A DNA stretch of 23,024 nucleotides from an uncultured Eubacteriales bacterium (GTDB lineage: Bacteria; Bacillota; Clostridia; Lachnospirales; Lachnospiraceae): positions 1-23,024 of the forward strand of contig CACYBV010000102.1 in NCBI GenBank assembly GCA_902772745.1. Direction: 5' to 3'. The notes below the pieces were generated by a model. It saw only the letters and a program-made list of their open reading frames with translations, was not told where the DNA came from and did not search any database. The translations under genes and the position numbers were made by a program. This document shows, in pieces, positions 22,778-23,024 of this stretch. Within the stretch, counting starts at the first letter, position 1, and each line of letters starts with the position of its first letter.

Positions 22778-22819
22778 GGGATCCCTCGGTTCGCCTCGCT
22801 CACTCGGGATGGATGACAA
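22778..22819. repeat. Dispersed semi-palindromic repeat, jag–mnmE gap
   Basis: GGGATCCCTCGGTTCGCC (from 22778) followed by TCGCTCACTCGGGATGGATG has complementary ends (ATCCC/GGGAT) and the look of the small dispersed palindromic elements seen between genes in many Firmicutes. A partial copy is at 21293–21313. Confidence 0.5.
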
Positions 22820-22824
22820 CTTTC

Positions 22825-23024
22825 TTATCTTTCTTCCCCGTTCCGATTTCTCTTATAGAACACTACGACATGACGGTAGGGTTCCTCGCCTTCCGATCTG
22901 GTCATGACAAAATTGTCGGACTGCAGTGCGGAATGGATGATTCTCCGCTCGTAAGGATTCATCGGCTCCAAAGAAACCGATCTTCTTGTACGTTTCACCT
23001 TATAAGCGATGTTCTTCGCGAGAC
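22825..23024 (-). CDS. jag: Jag (EloR/KhpB-type) RNA-binding protein, 3' end only
   Basis: The last 65 residues of a protein encoded on the minus strand and cut by the right window edge. SLEPMNPYERRIIHSALQ and the end SEGEEPYRHVVVFYKR are the R3H domain of Jag (SpoIIIJ-associated protein), which binds RNA and, in streptococci, helps control cell elongation with KhpA. The Jag-N and KH domains lie outside the window. The stop is TAA at 22827–22825. Position before mnmE agrees with the conserved rnpA–yidC–jag–mnmE–mnmG–rsmG order beside oriC, so the replication origin should be off the right edge. Confidence 0.92.
   Translation of the reverse strand, partial: LAKNIAYKVKRTRRSVSLEPMNPYERRIIHSALQSDNFVMTRSEGEEPYRHVVVFYKRNRNGEER

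Overview
The window reads as the chromosome of a Gram-positive, low-GC-lineage anaerobe of the Clostridia, most like Lachnospiraceae, although the DNA itself is not AT-rich. The evidence is the origin-proximal order jag–mnmE–mnmG–rsmG … parA–parB–DUF4446 on the minus strand, two perfect parS sites (TGTTCCACGTGGAACA), strong GGAGG ribosome-binding sites, and families typical of Clostridia: COG2509 flavoprotein, ECF S component, DUF4446, and a YolD-like small protein. Species cannot be named from the sequence alone.

Left edge (1–2009, minus): a translationally coupled operon of a DUF1461/Lit-like membrane protein, a guanylate-kinase-like P-loop protein and the DNA polymerase III delta' subunit (holB, cut by the window edge). 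Then come a DUF4870-like membrane protein with its own promoter and terminator (2273–2802, minus) and a plus-strand operon (2883–4494): a 36-residue microprotein, a zinc-ribbon protein, a WYL regulator and a YolD-like protein.

Segregation block (4522–7267, minus): parA, parB, a DUF4446 protein and a small PQ-loop-like membrane protein. One parS lies between parA and parB; the other touches the -35 box of the parA promoter, which suggests direct autoregulation by ParB.

Accessory block (about 7.3–18.3 kb): where Firmicutes usually have rsmG next to (noc-)parA, about 11 kb of unrelated genes is present. On the plus strand are a GH-like TIM-barrel protein with a strong promoter, a COG2509 FAD protein, a GNAT, a radical SAM protein, an AAC(6')-like acetyltransferase coupled to a small unknown, and an MBL-fold hydrolase. 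On the minus strand are an Xre–P-loop–CYTH fusion and an ECF S component. Back on the plus strand are two membrane proteins, the first behind an apparently leaderless promoter, and an AraC/GyrI-like regulator. The orientation switches at 14.2 kb and 18.3 kb are marked by bidirectional terminators.

Right edge (18.4–23.0 kb, minus): rsmG, mnmG, mnmE and the 3' end of jag (R3H domain), the conserved tRNA/rRNA-modification cluster next to oriC. No tRNA, rRNA, CRISPR array, transposase or integrase was seen. The most interesting items are the three-domain Xre–NadR-like–CYTH protein beside an ECF S component, the Lit-like protein coupled to holB, the parS/promoter overlap, the leaderless promoter, and the accessory cluster that splits a normally tight origin region.
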